The notes under the pieces: generated by a model
The model's database searches: none
What the model was told of the DNA's origin: nothing
Seen by the model: only the letters and a program-made list of their open reading frames with translations
Shown here: positions 1-5,926 of the stretch, piece by piece
Layout of the letters: every line of letters begins with the position of its first letter
Position numbering within the stretch: position 1 is the stretch's first letter
NCBI GenBank assembly: GCA_002423265.1
Contig: DIVE01000014.1
Span: 1 to 6,628, forward strand
Source: Methylophilaceae bacterium UBA6140
GTDB taxonomy: Bacteria; Pseudomonadota; Gammaproteobacteria; Burkholderiales; Methylophilaceae
Direction: 5' to 3'
Length of the DNA stretch: 6,628 nucleotides
Made by a program: the position numbers and the translations under genes

Positions 1-205
1 CGGACGCTCCATTTTCCATCACATATAGCAAAGATATGATTGAGGTGATCGGGAAATAGACATGGTTCAACTGCTCACCGGATTCGTAAAGCACCTGGCC
101 CAGAGGCATCTCAATCAATTCGAGATGAGGTGTTAACCGGTCATATTCGCTGATGGGTAATGCGTCGAGCAAGTGATTCAGTCGTGGGGTATGTGCGTCA
201 TTCAT
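1..205 (-). CDS. Crp/Fnr-family transcriptional regulator, N-terminal part (cut by window edge)
   Basis: This is the first 68 codons of a cyclic-nucleotide-binding-fold regulator; the rest lies beyond the left edge. The protein starts MNDAHTPRLNHLLDALPISE and continues with stretches such as EMPLGQVLYESGE and HVYFPITSIISLLYVMENGAS. This matches the start of the sensor beta-roll of Crp/Fnr-type regulators (a short N-terminal helix, then the strand carrying LGxVLYExGE, then VYFP). Known members bind DNA through a C-terminal winged helix, which is not visible here, so neither the ligand nor the DNA-binding domain can be checked. The start at 205 is supported by AGGGG at 213-217, eight bases upstream on the minus strand. 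The gene is transcribed leftward from the intergenic region at 206-356. Family assignment is by recognition of the N-terminal pattern only. The effector (cAMP, redox or none) cannot be inferred. Confidence 0.8.
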   Translation of the reverse strand, partial: MNDAHTPRLNHLLDALPISEYDRLTPHLELIEMPLGQVLYESGEQLNHVYFPITSIISLLYVMENGAS

Positions 206-243
206 GTGATTGCCCCTGGTGTATGTTGTTCTAATATCATCAT

Positions 244-255
244 GCAAGCGCTTGC
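244..255. promoter_or_regulatory. Perfect 12-bp palindrome GCAAGCGCTTGC, candidate operator
   Basis: The two halves GCAAGC and GCTTGC are exact reverse complements, centred 45 bases upstream of the Crp/Fnr-type gene start. The shape (AAGCGCTT core with central CG) resembles LacI-family operators in general. That resemblance and any regulatory role are inference. Nearby on the minus strand is TATACT (285-290), a plausible -10 box without a convincing -35. Confidence 0.35.
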
Positions 256-325
256 CATGGGTGATTGACTTGACAATAGCGCACAGTATAGCCATGAATC
301 GTCCTGATGCAGTAGACACTTTTCA

Positions 326-340
326 GCCTTGAGCCAAGGC
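326..340 (+). other. Small hairpin in the leader of the IS3 orfA remnant
   Basis: GCCTTG (326-331) and CAAGGC (335-340) can pair around a 3-base AGC loop. The hairpin ends seven bases before the Shine-Dalgarno sequence GGAGGT (348-353) of the orfA remnant. Stems near the 5' end of IS transposase genes often dampen read-through translation, but a function for this one is only a guess. Confidence 0.3.
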
Positions 341-356
341 GTCCAATGGAGGTGTC

Positions 357-548
357 ATGAGCAACAAATGTTACGCAGAAGAATTCAAGATTGAAGCGGC
401 TAAGCCGATCGCTGAACGACCTTACCCTGTAGCCGAGGTCTCTGCCCGGTCGCAGACGGGGCGATTCAGCTTTTTTTATAAGAATGAATGTAGCCGTGAC
501 GGCGAAAGCAGAACATCGGTAGCGGAAAACAAGTTTCTGTATTCATAA
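357..548 (+). pseudogene. IS3-family transposase OrfA, 5' remnant
   Basis: The 63-residue ORF begins MSNKCYAEEFKIEAAKPIAE and goes on to YPVAEVSARS. This closely follows the standard IS3-family OrfA start (MSxKRYPEEFKIEAVKQ...ERGxSVAEVSARLG), the first helices of its helix-turn-helix DNA-binding domain. After about residue 32 (near base 453) the resemblance stops. The usual SLYxWIK recognition helix and leucine-zipper region are missing, and no orfB catalytic (DDE) sequence follows. OrfA is normally about 90-110 residues. Changes such as R5C, P7A and V15A relative to the usual pattern suggest decay. An excellent Shine-Dalgarno sequence, GGAGGT (348-353), sits three bases before the ATG and was probably inherited from the element. 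The left IS end may lie near 304-320, but no matching right terminal repeat was found. It is very unlikely to be functional. Confidence 0.7.
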
Positions 549-795
549 CTGCTACCATGGCCGGTACCGGCTCTGCCATTCCGCAGCTCGACCTACACCT
601 GCATCATGGAAAATCAGGTGCCAGCAACTGCGCCATATCCGGCTGAGTGGATGCGAATAATGGGGAAACAAAGAAAAAAGTAGTAGTCAGCGCAACATTG
701 CAACCCCATAAGCAAGTTTAAGATTTCTTTTTTCTGCGAGCAGGGCCCATCTTATCGACATGCCTGGCCAGGCAAGGTCAGCGGCAATTCACTGA
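549..795. other. Gene-free stretch between the IS remnant and the phosphotransferase gene
   Basis: No coding frame with recognisable protein similarity is seen on either strand. Two structures are visible. One is a 9-bp inverted repeat, AGAAAAAAG (672-680) and CTTTTTTCT (727-735), separated by 46 bases. The other is the perfect palindrome TGCCTGGCCAGGCA (761-774) just past the stop of the minus-strand gene. The stretch is probably IS debris plus the 3' flank of that gene. Confidence 0.5.
761..774. repeat. Perfect 14-bp palindrome TGCCTGGCCAGGCA
   Basis: Each 7-base half is the exact reverse complement of the other, with no spacer. It lies 21 bases beyond the stop codon of the minus-strand phosphotransferase/P-loop gene. 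No T-tract follows directly on the minus strand, so it does not make a standard rho-independent terminator. It could be a protein-binding site or part of a weak transcript end. Confidence 0.4.
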
Positions 796-2358
796 TTACA
801 GCAGCGTTGCCATTTCCTGCAGTAGAGCGGCATGCGCATCCTGATGTTCGGTATCGATAGCAATCATGTACTCGAGTTCATCGGTGCCGAAGTCATCAGC
901 GCTGGTCAGTTGTTGCTGCAATATGTCCAAGGTCGCTTCCGAGGCATCATTCTGCAACTGCTGTCTTCGTGCGATGCGTTGTTGCAGGGTGGTGACAGTT
1001 GCCGTGAAATCCAGAATGCGTACTGGCAGGGACAGAGATTGCGCCAGCTTGAAGAAGAGGTCGCGCTGTGCGCGCTTGAGAAAAGTCGCGTCAACGATGA
1101 CATGAAAGCCGGATTGCAAGGCGATGGCCGCCATGTCAGCCAGATGTTGATAGGTTTGTTCACCGGCATCTGCGGTGTAAATGCCGCTGCCGGCTTCTGA
1201 ACTGGTGTCGTCCAGTGCGGCAAAGCCGAACAGGCGTTTGCGCTCGATATCCGAGCGCAGATGGACGGCGCTGATCTCCTCTGCCAAGTGCCCGGCATGA
1301 AACGTTTTGCCCGAGCCGGAAAAGCCGTGTGTCAGCAGCAGCACAGGCCGGACGGGCTGTGTGTAGCGTTCGGCGAGAGCCATATGCCGGGCATATTCCG
1401 CGTGTTTATGCTGTCTTGCGGTAGCATCTCCAAGCTGTTGTTCGCCCAGCAGGGCGACCTTTGCCCGCACCAGTGCGCGGTAGACCAGGTAATAGCGCAG
1501 TACGCGCAGCCCCGCATAATCTCCGGTCTGTTGCAGATAGACGTTGAGCAGGCGCCAGCTGAAAGACTTGAAGCCGCGATAGTCGAGATCCATCAGCACA
1601 AAGGCGACTTCGCTCATGACATCGATCCAGCGCAGCATGGGGTTGAACTCGATGCAGTCGAACGGCGTGATTTTGCCCTCGATCAGCGCGATGTTGCCGA
1701 GGTGCAGGTCACCGTGGCACTCGCGCACAAAGCCCTGCCGTTTGCGTTGCCGCATGAGGTCGGCTGTTTGCCGCCACTCTTGTGCTACCCAGGATTGCAG
1801 GCGCTCCACCTGCTGCATCTCTGTTTTGGTGTCTTGCAACAAGGGGGTAATGTGGTCGAAATTTTCCTCACACCAGTGGTGTATGGTCTCCGCTTCGCCG
1901 AATTCTGAGCCGGTTTCTGCGATCAGCGCGGACTGATGAAAGGTGCTGACGACTTCTGCAATGCCATCGATATCGTCGTTATTGAGCAGCCCCTGTTCTG
2001 CACGTTCGGAGAGCAGGCTGCCGGCGTCGAACTGGCGCATACGGACCGCATATTCGATCGCCACGCCCTTGCCATTCATCTGCGGTGCTGACGTGCCGCC
2101 GCTGACCGGCACTACTTCCAGGTAGATCTCCGGGCTGAAGCGCTGGTTGAGCCGCAGTTCTTCCTGGCAATAGAACCGGCGTTTTTTCAGGGTCGAAAAA
2201 TCGAGAAAACCGAAGTTGACCGGCTTCTTGATCTTGTAGACAAAATCGCCCGTCAGCAGCACCCAGGAAATATGGGTCTCGATCAACTCTATCGTTGTCG
2301 TTTCGTGCAGATAGGCCCTGGCTGACATCAGGCCGGCGATGAGTGGATTGTCGGTCAT
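796..2358 (-). CDS. Two-domain protein: aminoglycoside-phosphotransferase-like kinase + P-loop (zeta/AAA-type) ATP-binding domain
   Basis: This 520-residue protein has two nucleotide-binding halves. The first half is APH/choline-kinase-like: KIKKPVNFGFLDF (residues 43-53 region), the catalytic-loop motif HGDLHLGN (215-222), and FDCIEFN (233-239) in place of the metal-binding DFG. The second half starts near residue 338 and has a Walker A, GFSGSGKT (345-352), then HLRSDIERKRLFG and VDATF (422-426), like small ATP-dependent kinases of the zeta-toxin/gluconate-kinase type. This pairing is a known conserved bacterial architecture (COG2187 plus COG0645) usually annotated as AAA-family ATPase or aminoglycoside phosphotransferase. 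Its substrate is not established and real drug resistance is unlikely. It should be cytosolic; no signal peptide or membrane segment is seen. The reading frame stays open to 2481, but I prefer the ATG at 2358 (MTDNPLIAGLM). The 41 extra residues look non-conserved and would overlap the upstream gene, and AAGGA (2371-2375) lies 12 bases before this ATG. Confidence 0.88.
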   Translation of the reverse strand: MTDNPLIAGLMSARAYLHETTTIELIETHISWVLLTGDFVYKIKKPVNFGFLDFSTLKKRRFYCQEELRLNQRFSPEIYLEVVPVSGGTSAPQMNGKGVAIEYAVRMRQFDAGSLLSERAEQGLLNNDDIDGIAEVVSTFHQSALIAETGSEFGEAETIHHWCEENFDHITPLLQDTKTEMQQVERLQSWVAQEWRQTADLMRQRKRQGFVRECHGDLHLGNIALIEGKITPFDCIEFNPMLRWIDVMSEVAFVLMDLDYRGFKSFSWRLLNVYLQQTGDYAGLRVLRYYLVYRALVRAKVALLGEQQLGDATARQHKHAEYARHMALAERYTQPVRPVLLLTHGFSGSGKTFHAGHLAEEISAVHLRSDIERKRLFGFAALDDTSSEAGSGIYTADAGEQTYQHLADMAAIALQSGFHVIVDATFLKRAQRDLFFKLAQSLSLPVRILDFTATVTTLQQRIARRQQLQNDASEATLDILQQQLTSADDFGTDELEYMIAIDTEHQDAHAALLQEMATLL

Positions 2359-2422
2359 CTCGGGCAGGGTTCCTTGCTGGTTATTGAGCTGGTTGAGATC
2401 TGGGCGCGCTGTAGATAATACG

Positions 2423-3067
2423 TCAGGGTTGAAGCATGGCAATGGCTTCGGCAATCGAGCTCGCATGGAGCTTGGCAACACAGCAGGCGCCGTCCTGTGC
2501 TGCGTGCATGCGCACCAGCTGTATCACCTGCTGCAGAGCCAGGCGTTTGCCAGTGGCCATGAATCCGCCATTCCTGTTCTGTGCGATATGAAAGCCCGCT
2601 TTGAAACACAGGCCATCGGAGTCGATCAGGATGTCGCCCGCAGTCAGATGCATTGCCTGCAGGTGGCTGTCAGATAACCAGGCTGCATGATCCTGCAGGT
2701 AAATGAGCTCATTAGTGCCATGCAGTTTGATGATGGCCGGCCATTGCACCTTGAGTTCGGCGGCTTGGGTTTGCTCAGTCATGCTTGTCTGTTCTGCCCA
2801 GATACTTGAGATGACTGCCGCAGCCGGGGCTGAAGGGAATTGTGTGGCCTGAGTTGAGATTATGGCTTCTAGGGCCTGCGCGCGCGCCTTAGCAAACTCA
2901 TCGTCGTATTCAACGCCGAGTTTTCTTGCTCGTGGCTCCGCCTCTCCTCGATGTTTGGTCTTGAGTGAGAAGATGATCTCGGCTTTGCCTTGGTATAGCG
3001 AGCGGAGTTCAAGAGGGACTTTGCGGCGGAAGTAGTACACGCCATTACGCTTCGTGAGGTGTGTCAT
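2423..3067 (-). CDS. Chimeric ORF: DUF6538 N-terminal domain of a tyrosine integrase fused to an unrelated ~110-residue domain
   Basis: The protein opens MTHLTKRNGVYYFRRKVPLE and continues through FSLKTKHRGEAEPRARK and YDDEFAKAR. This is the N-terminal DUF6538 arm-type region of a subfamily of site-specific tyrosine integrases. After about residue 75 the integrase pattern ends, and no core-binding or catalytic domain (R...HxxR...Y) follows. Instead a different domain runs from VQWPAIIKLHG through ELIYLQDHAAWLSD, ILIDSDGLCF and CCVAKLHASSIAEAIAML to the stop. The second part faintly recalls DUF4144 proteins (WPAIIK...ELIYL...), a weak call. An internal ATG at 2782 (MTEQTQAAELKVQWP) could be the start of the original second gene, though it lacks a clear Shine-Dalgarno sequence. 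Other upstream starts are ATG at 3082 and GTG at 3100, both without a good Shine-Dalgarno; 3067 has only AGAG. The stop lies 64 bases before the phosphotransferase start. It is probably a deletion fusion; whether it is expressed is unknown. Confidence 0.65.
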   Translation of the reverse strand: MTHLTKRNGVYYFRRKVPLELRSLYQGKAEIIFSLKTKHRGEAEPRARKLGVEYDDEFAKARAQALEAIISTQATQFPSAPAAAVISSIWAEQTSMTEQTQAAELKVQWPAIIKLHGTNELIYLQDHAAWLSDSHLQAMHLTAGDILIDSDGLCFKAGFHIAQNRNGGFMATGKRLALQQVIQLVRMHAAQDGACCVAKLHASSIAEAIAMLQP

Positions 3068-3172
3068 CTTAGTCTCTGTCATGGAGTTAAGGTGTAACAC
3101 CCACCGGGGAAAATGAAGCGTAACTTATTGAAATCCATCTTAATCCTGAATCAACAAGACTTAGAGGGGTAT

Positions 3173-3183
3173 TGGTGATGGGG
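3173..3183. repeat. Candidate distal attachment site (11-bp copy of tRNA-Met 3' end)
   Basis: TGGTGATGGGG here is identical, in the same orientation, to 5930-5940, which covers the discriminator base, the 3' acceptor strand and part of the T-stem of tRNA-Met. Direct copies of a tRNA 3' end mark the far boundary of tRNA-integrated islands. Here the enclosed element would be about 2.75 kb with the integrase at the tRNA end. The copy is also the left part of GGTGA-TGGGG-TCACC (3174-3188), a short inverted repeat of the kind seen at tyrosine-recombinase core sites. Eleven bases is short, so the call depends on the arm sites nearby. Confidence 0.5.
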
Positions 3184-3401
3184 TCACCCAAACATGTCTA
3201 TGTAAGCCTTGTTAAACGGGGTTATTGGTGCCTGCGTTTTGTCTGTTGCCCCCATAGTTGCCCCCACGCGCTTATTGCTGGTTCACTTTCTTGCAATCTA
3301 CTGCGAGCAGGGTAGTGGGGGGGATGCGCATAAGCTGAGTGGTCGAGTCATGTCACACAAGTCTGGTAAAAATAATGGGCTAGAGTGATTGGGGGGTAGA
3401 C
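3184..3401. other. Non-coding distal end of the island (att flank)
   Basis: No gene is seen. The stretch holds the tandem pair GTTGCCCCCA (3245-3254 and 3257-3266) and an 8-mer, GTTATTGG (3221-3228), that recurs at 5847-5854 on the other island end. It lies between the candidate distal attachment site and the stop of the hsdR fragment. Confidence 0.5.
3245..3266 (+). repeat. Tandem GTTGCCCCCA pair, distal copy (candidate integrase arm-binding site)
   Basis: Two identical 10-mers (3245-3254 and 3257-3266) are separated by TA, giving a 12-bp period, about one helical turn. The same 10-mer pair with the same period, separated by CA, occurs at 5792-5813 upstream of the integrase. This pair begins 61 bases inside the candidate distal attachment site. 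Repeats of TGGGGGCA/TGGGGGTA type upstream of P4-like integrases fit what I recall of such islands. Binding by the integrase is inferred. Confidence 0.55.
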
Positions 3402-4334
3402 TTAGACCCCGCCCATGCCTTCCACGAAGGTATCAATGAAGTCTTGAATCTTGTCTGAGATGCGCTCAAGAATTGATTTGCGCTCTAAAATTTTTGGCTT
3501 GAAGCTCAGGGCTTCTACAATCTCGCCGTCTCTGGGCAGGCGGTTCTGGAACTCGTAGGTCTGTAGCACCTTCACAAACTTCTCAGGCACGATGTTCTCG
3601 TCTTCACATAGCTTCTTGAATGCTGCTTGCTTGTGATTGCTCCAGTAGCTCTCAAAGGCGCCTATAACATCCTCATTGGGCTTGAGCTTCGGCAGGTTGT
3701 CCTCGATGAATTGCTCGATGAGCTGGCGCTTGCTGCGTAACTGAATCTCGCCAGCCACGAGGTCGATGATTTCTTTCTGGCGTTTCTTGGCTTCTTCTGG
3801 TGGCAGCTTATTAAGGCTGACCAGCAAGTTAAGGATGTAGGCTACGTTAATCTCATCACGGTGTAAGAGGGTGAGCTCGAAGTCGATGTCTTCAAGCACT
3901 GAGGCTTTGTCGCTCTCAGGCTGCTTCTTAACCTTATCGTGTAGATCGAGATACTTGCTCTTGTAGTCTTCAAACTTTTGCGGCTCCAGAGCTAAGTCAG
4001 CTTCATCAAAGTCAGCGAAGCTGGTGAGCACGTTCTTAATGCGCATGAGCTCTCTAAATGCGGTGGCAAAGGCAAGCTCTGCATTTTCGTCTGGGAGTGC
4101 ATCCACGCTCTTCACAGTAGGCGCTATCTTCAACAGCTCAAGCGTGGCCTCATTGAACTGCTTAACGTAATCCTCATAGGGCTCAAGCAGCACGGTCTCT
4201 TTTGCATCCTTGTTGGAGAACAATGCAATGGCCTCGTCTGTCGCTGCCTTAAGGTTTCTAAAGCACACGATGTTGCCTTGTGACTTCTTGTCGTTAAGGA
4301 TGCGGTTAGTGCGAGAGAACGCTTGCACAAGGCC
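3402..4334 (-). pseudogene. hsdR: Type I restriction enzyme R subunit, C-terminal fragment
   Basis: The homologous frame starts GLVQAFSRTNRILNDKKSQG. It carries the last helicase motif (motif VI, QAFSRTNR) of the SF2 motor and then the whole C-terminal helical domain, including FRELMRIKNVLTSFADF, LHRDEINVAYIL and GEIQLRSKRQLIEQFIE, to a natural-looking end DTFVEGMGGV. It is most like the EcoR124-type R subunit. Full HsdR proteins are about 1,000 residues with an N-terminal PD-(D/E)xK nuclease and the main helicase motifs. Here only about 310 residues remain, so neither cleavage nor translocation is possible. Upstream of GLVQAF the frame stays open for a few unrelated codons to a TGA at 4371-4373. 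The earliest start-like codon is the GTG at 4328, inside motif VI, with no Shine-Dalgarno sequence. No hsdM or hsdS is present. TAGACCCCG occurs at both edges (3403-3411 and 4340-4348). Confidence 0.88.
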
Positions 4335-4531
4335 ATTACTAGACCCCGTTGCTGCGGGTTGAAAGTAAAATCACGCTGTAAAATTCAAGCGTGTATTCCT
4401 ATAGGTGGACAGAACTTTTCCCCCATGAGGTACAGGTGGATACTCTAGGGTTCAGGGAAGTCTAAGAGGGTGCTGCTAGCGATAAAGTGATAGCGCATAG
4501 CCCATACATGATGAACTACGCGCTTAGAAAT
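4335..4531. other. Non-coding junction between the hsdR fragment and the integrase gene
   Basis: No gene is recognised. The hsdR homology ends abruptly at about 4335, next to TAGACCCCG (4340-4348). Several short repeats follow: GTAAAAT at 4365-4371 and 4378-4384 (13-bp period), CACGCT (4372-4377) pairing with AGCGTG (4388-4393), and AGGTGGA at 4403-4409 and 4434-4440 (31-bp period). Multiple short repeats spaced like this are found at the ends of some insertion sequences (IS21 family, for example), but no transposase sequence accompanies them, so this is only a hint of IS-mediated loss of the missing hsdR part. Confidence 0.4.
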
Positions 4532-5749
4532 TTACGCTAGCTTTTCGCCGAATGACAGAATCTTCGCGCCTGCCTTGAGGTCATCAAGATAGTCTGCCCA
4601 AGTCTGCATCATCACCTTGCGTGCTTCAATGAACTTAGTGCGGTTGTATGCGGAACCCAAAGCATCAGGTACTTTATGTGCTAGTTGGTGCTCTATGACA
4701 TGCGGGTCGATGTCAAGGCGCTCATGTAAGATGGTTCGGGCCATAGCTCTAAATCCATGTCCCGTGATCTGGGTTTTAGTGTCGTAGCCCATACGCTTTA
4801 GTGCAGCATTGATGGCGCTCTCGCTCATCGGTCTCAGCGGCGAGTGAACGCCTTGAAAGACATACTCACCATGCCCAGAGAGTGGATGGAGTTCTTTGAG
4901 TATTTCTACAGCTTGGCGGGGCAGGGGTACTAGGTGGTTCGTTTTAGTCTTGCTCACAAAGTAGCGCCACTCACCGGACTCCAAGTCAATGTCATCCCAC
5001 TTAGCCATACGAAGCTCGCAAGGCCGCACAAAAACCAACGGGGCAATACGTAGAGCGCAGAACACGGTGAACGTACCTGCAAAGCCATCTATAGCACGAA
5101 GTAACTCAGCCACATCTTTAGGCTCTGTGAAAGCGGCCATGTGTTTGGTAGTAGTCGCAGGCAATGCACCCTTGAGGTCTACTGTAACGTCACGAACTGC
5201 GCGGCCTGTTTGTACTGCATAGCGGAACACTTGCCCCGCCGTTTGCAGCGCTCTGTGAGCAGTCTCAAGAATGTTAAGTTTCTCGATGCGCTTGATGGCG
5301 GTAAGTACCTCAGGGGCAGTGATCTCAGAAATGGGCTTGCTGCCTATCCAAGGAAATAAGTAAAGCTCGAAACGTCTCAGCACTTTGTTCTTATGGCTAT
5401 CAGCCTTATTTGCCATGTGCGAAGCAATCCATTCGCGTGCTACTACCTCGAAGCTGTTAGCGACAGAACCTTCTCTCGATGACCTCTCGGCTTTGCGATG
5501 CTCGCTTGGGTCAATACCCTCTGCAAGCAGACGTCTTGCATCTTGGTGCTTTGCTCTGGCTTCTTTCAAGCCAGTATCTGGATATGTACCTAAAGAGAGG
5601 CGCTTCTCTTTCTTATCGAAGCGGTACTTGTAGCGCCACCACTTGCCCCCACTAGGAGAAACTTCTAGGTATAACCCACCACTATCTGATAGCTTGTGAG
5701 GCTTCTCAGAAGGCTTGGCTGTGCGGATTTGTACGTCTGTTAATGCCAT
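4532..5749 (-). CDS. int: P4-type tyrosine integrase, tRNA-adjacent
   Basis: This 405-residue protein has the full P4-like integrase layout and the family's usual length (about 400). An N-terminal arm-binding DUF4102 domain (residues 1-90) carries MALTDVQIRTAKPSEKPHKL, SDSGGLYLEV and LSLGTYPDTGLKEAR. A core-binding helical domain follows (about 100-190), then the catalytic domain. The catalytic residues are all in place: Arg242 (VRPCELR), a Lys in SKTKTNH (267-269), His331 and Arg334 (HGFR), His358 (QLAHKV) and the nucleophile Tyr368 (SAYNR). It should catalyse site-specific integration and, with an excisionase, excision at tRNA-Met, whose 3' end lies 177 bases upstream of the start. The ATG at 5749 is preceded by GAGGT (5754-5758). 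Candidate arm sites lie between gene and tRNA and may also let the integrase repress itself. Codon use is richer in A/T-ending codons than ychF. No excisionase (AlpA-type) gene is seen. Confidence 0.95.
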   Translation of the reverse strand: MALTDVQIRTAKPSEKPHKLSDSGGLYLEVSPSGGKWWRYKYRFDKKEKRLSLGTYPDTGLKEARAKHQDARRLLAEGIDPSEHRKAERSSREGSVANSFEVVAREWIASHMANKADSHKNKVLRRFELYLFPWIGSKPISEITAPEVLTAIKRIEKLNILETAHRALQTAGQVFRYAVQTGRAVRDVTVDLKGALPATTTKHMAAFTEPKDVAELLRAIDGFAGTFTVFCALRIAPLVFVRPCELRMAKWDDIDLESGEWRYFVSKTKTNHLVPLPRQAVEILKELHPLSGHGEYVFQGVHSPLRPMSESAINAALKRMGYDTKTQITGHGFRAMARTILHERLDIDPHVIEHQLAHKVPDALGSAYNRTKFIEARKVMMQTWADYLDDLKAGAKILSFGEKLA

Positions 5750-5762
5750 ATTGACCTCATTC

Positions 5763-5770
5763 TGGGGGCA
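5763..5770 (-). repeat. Inverted single copy of the arm motif next to the integrase start
   Basis: TGGGGGCA on the plus strand is the reverse complement of TGCCCCCA, the core of the tandem 10-mers at 5792-5813. It begins 14 bases upstream of the integrase ATG, inside the leader. Integrase bound here would block the ribosome site or early transcription; that is inference. Confidence 0.35.
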
Positions 5771-5791
5771 TTAGGTTAATGGCTGTGGGTA

Positions 5792-5813
5792 GTTGCCCCC
5801 ACAGTTGCCCCCA
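5792..5813 (+). repeat. Tandem GTTGCCCCCA pair, integrase-proximal copy (candidate arm-binding site and autorepression site)
   Basis: Two exact 10-mers (5792-5801 and 5804-5813) lie 43-64 bases upstream of the integrase start and 116 bases from the attachment core at the tRNA. They match the distal pair at 3245-3266 in sequence, period and orientation. TGCCCC (5806-5811) can also pair with GGGGCA (5817-5822) just beyond. The position fits both arm binding during recombination and repression of int. Confidence 0.6.
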
Positions 5814-5865
5814 AATGGGGCAGGTTTTTATGGAATGATGTTGGATGTTATTGGACAAGAAGTCA

Positions 5866-5891
5866 ACAAAAAACCCGCACAGTGGCGGGTT
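5866..5891 (-). terminator. Rho-independent terminator downstream of tRNA-Met
   Basis: AACCCGC (5872-5878) pairs with GCGGGTT (5885-5891) around a 6-base loop. On the minus strand the stem runs into six T's (5868-5873 on plus are all A), followed by GTTGAC. It lies 36 bases beyond the 3' end of the tRNA, on the strand where it would end the tRNA transcript and insulate the integrase. A second, weaker hairpin, GTCTAG (5901-5906) with CTAGAC (5914-5919), sits in between. Confidence 0.8.
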
Positions 5892-5926
5892 CTCTGGAAA
5901 GTCTAGGATTTCACTAGACAGCTTTT

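Noticed and set aside
671..735. AGAAAAAAG/CTTTTTTCT inverted repeat as IS terminal repeats
   Set aside because: It is low-complexity A/T sequence with no TG...CA ends, and the 46-base interior holds nothing.
1261..1908. Open frame of 215 codons on the plus strand
   Set aside because: It is fully antisense to the phosphotransferase/P-loop gene, has no Shine-Dalgarno sequence and no recognisable domain. It is a shadow of a strongly biased minus-strand coding frame.
2359..2481. N-terminal extension of the phosphotransferase/P-loop protein starting at 2481
   Set aside because: The extra 41 residues lack family resemblance, would overlap the end of the chimeric ORF by 59 bases, and the internal ATG at 2358 fits the usual family start with AAGGA upstream.
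3110..3160. Possible promoter (TTGATT, 17 bases, TCAATA on the minus strand) for the chimeric ORF
   Set aside because: The -10 match is weak and several equally poor alternatives overlap it, so it was not listed as a feature.
3393..3410. GGGGT/ACCCC hairpin just past the hsdR stop as a terminator
   Set aside because: The stem is only 5 bp with an 8-base loop, and no T-tract follows on the minus strand.
4130..4336. 68-codon minus-strand frame starting MALCKRSLALT
   Set aside because: It is the out-of-frame reading of hsdR motif VI and the sequence after it. The hsdR frame gives continuous homology, so this one is a shadow.
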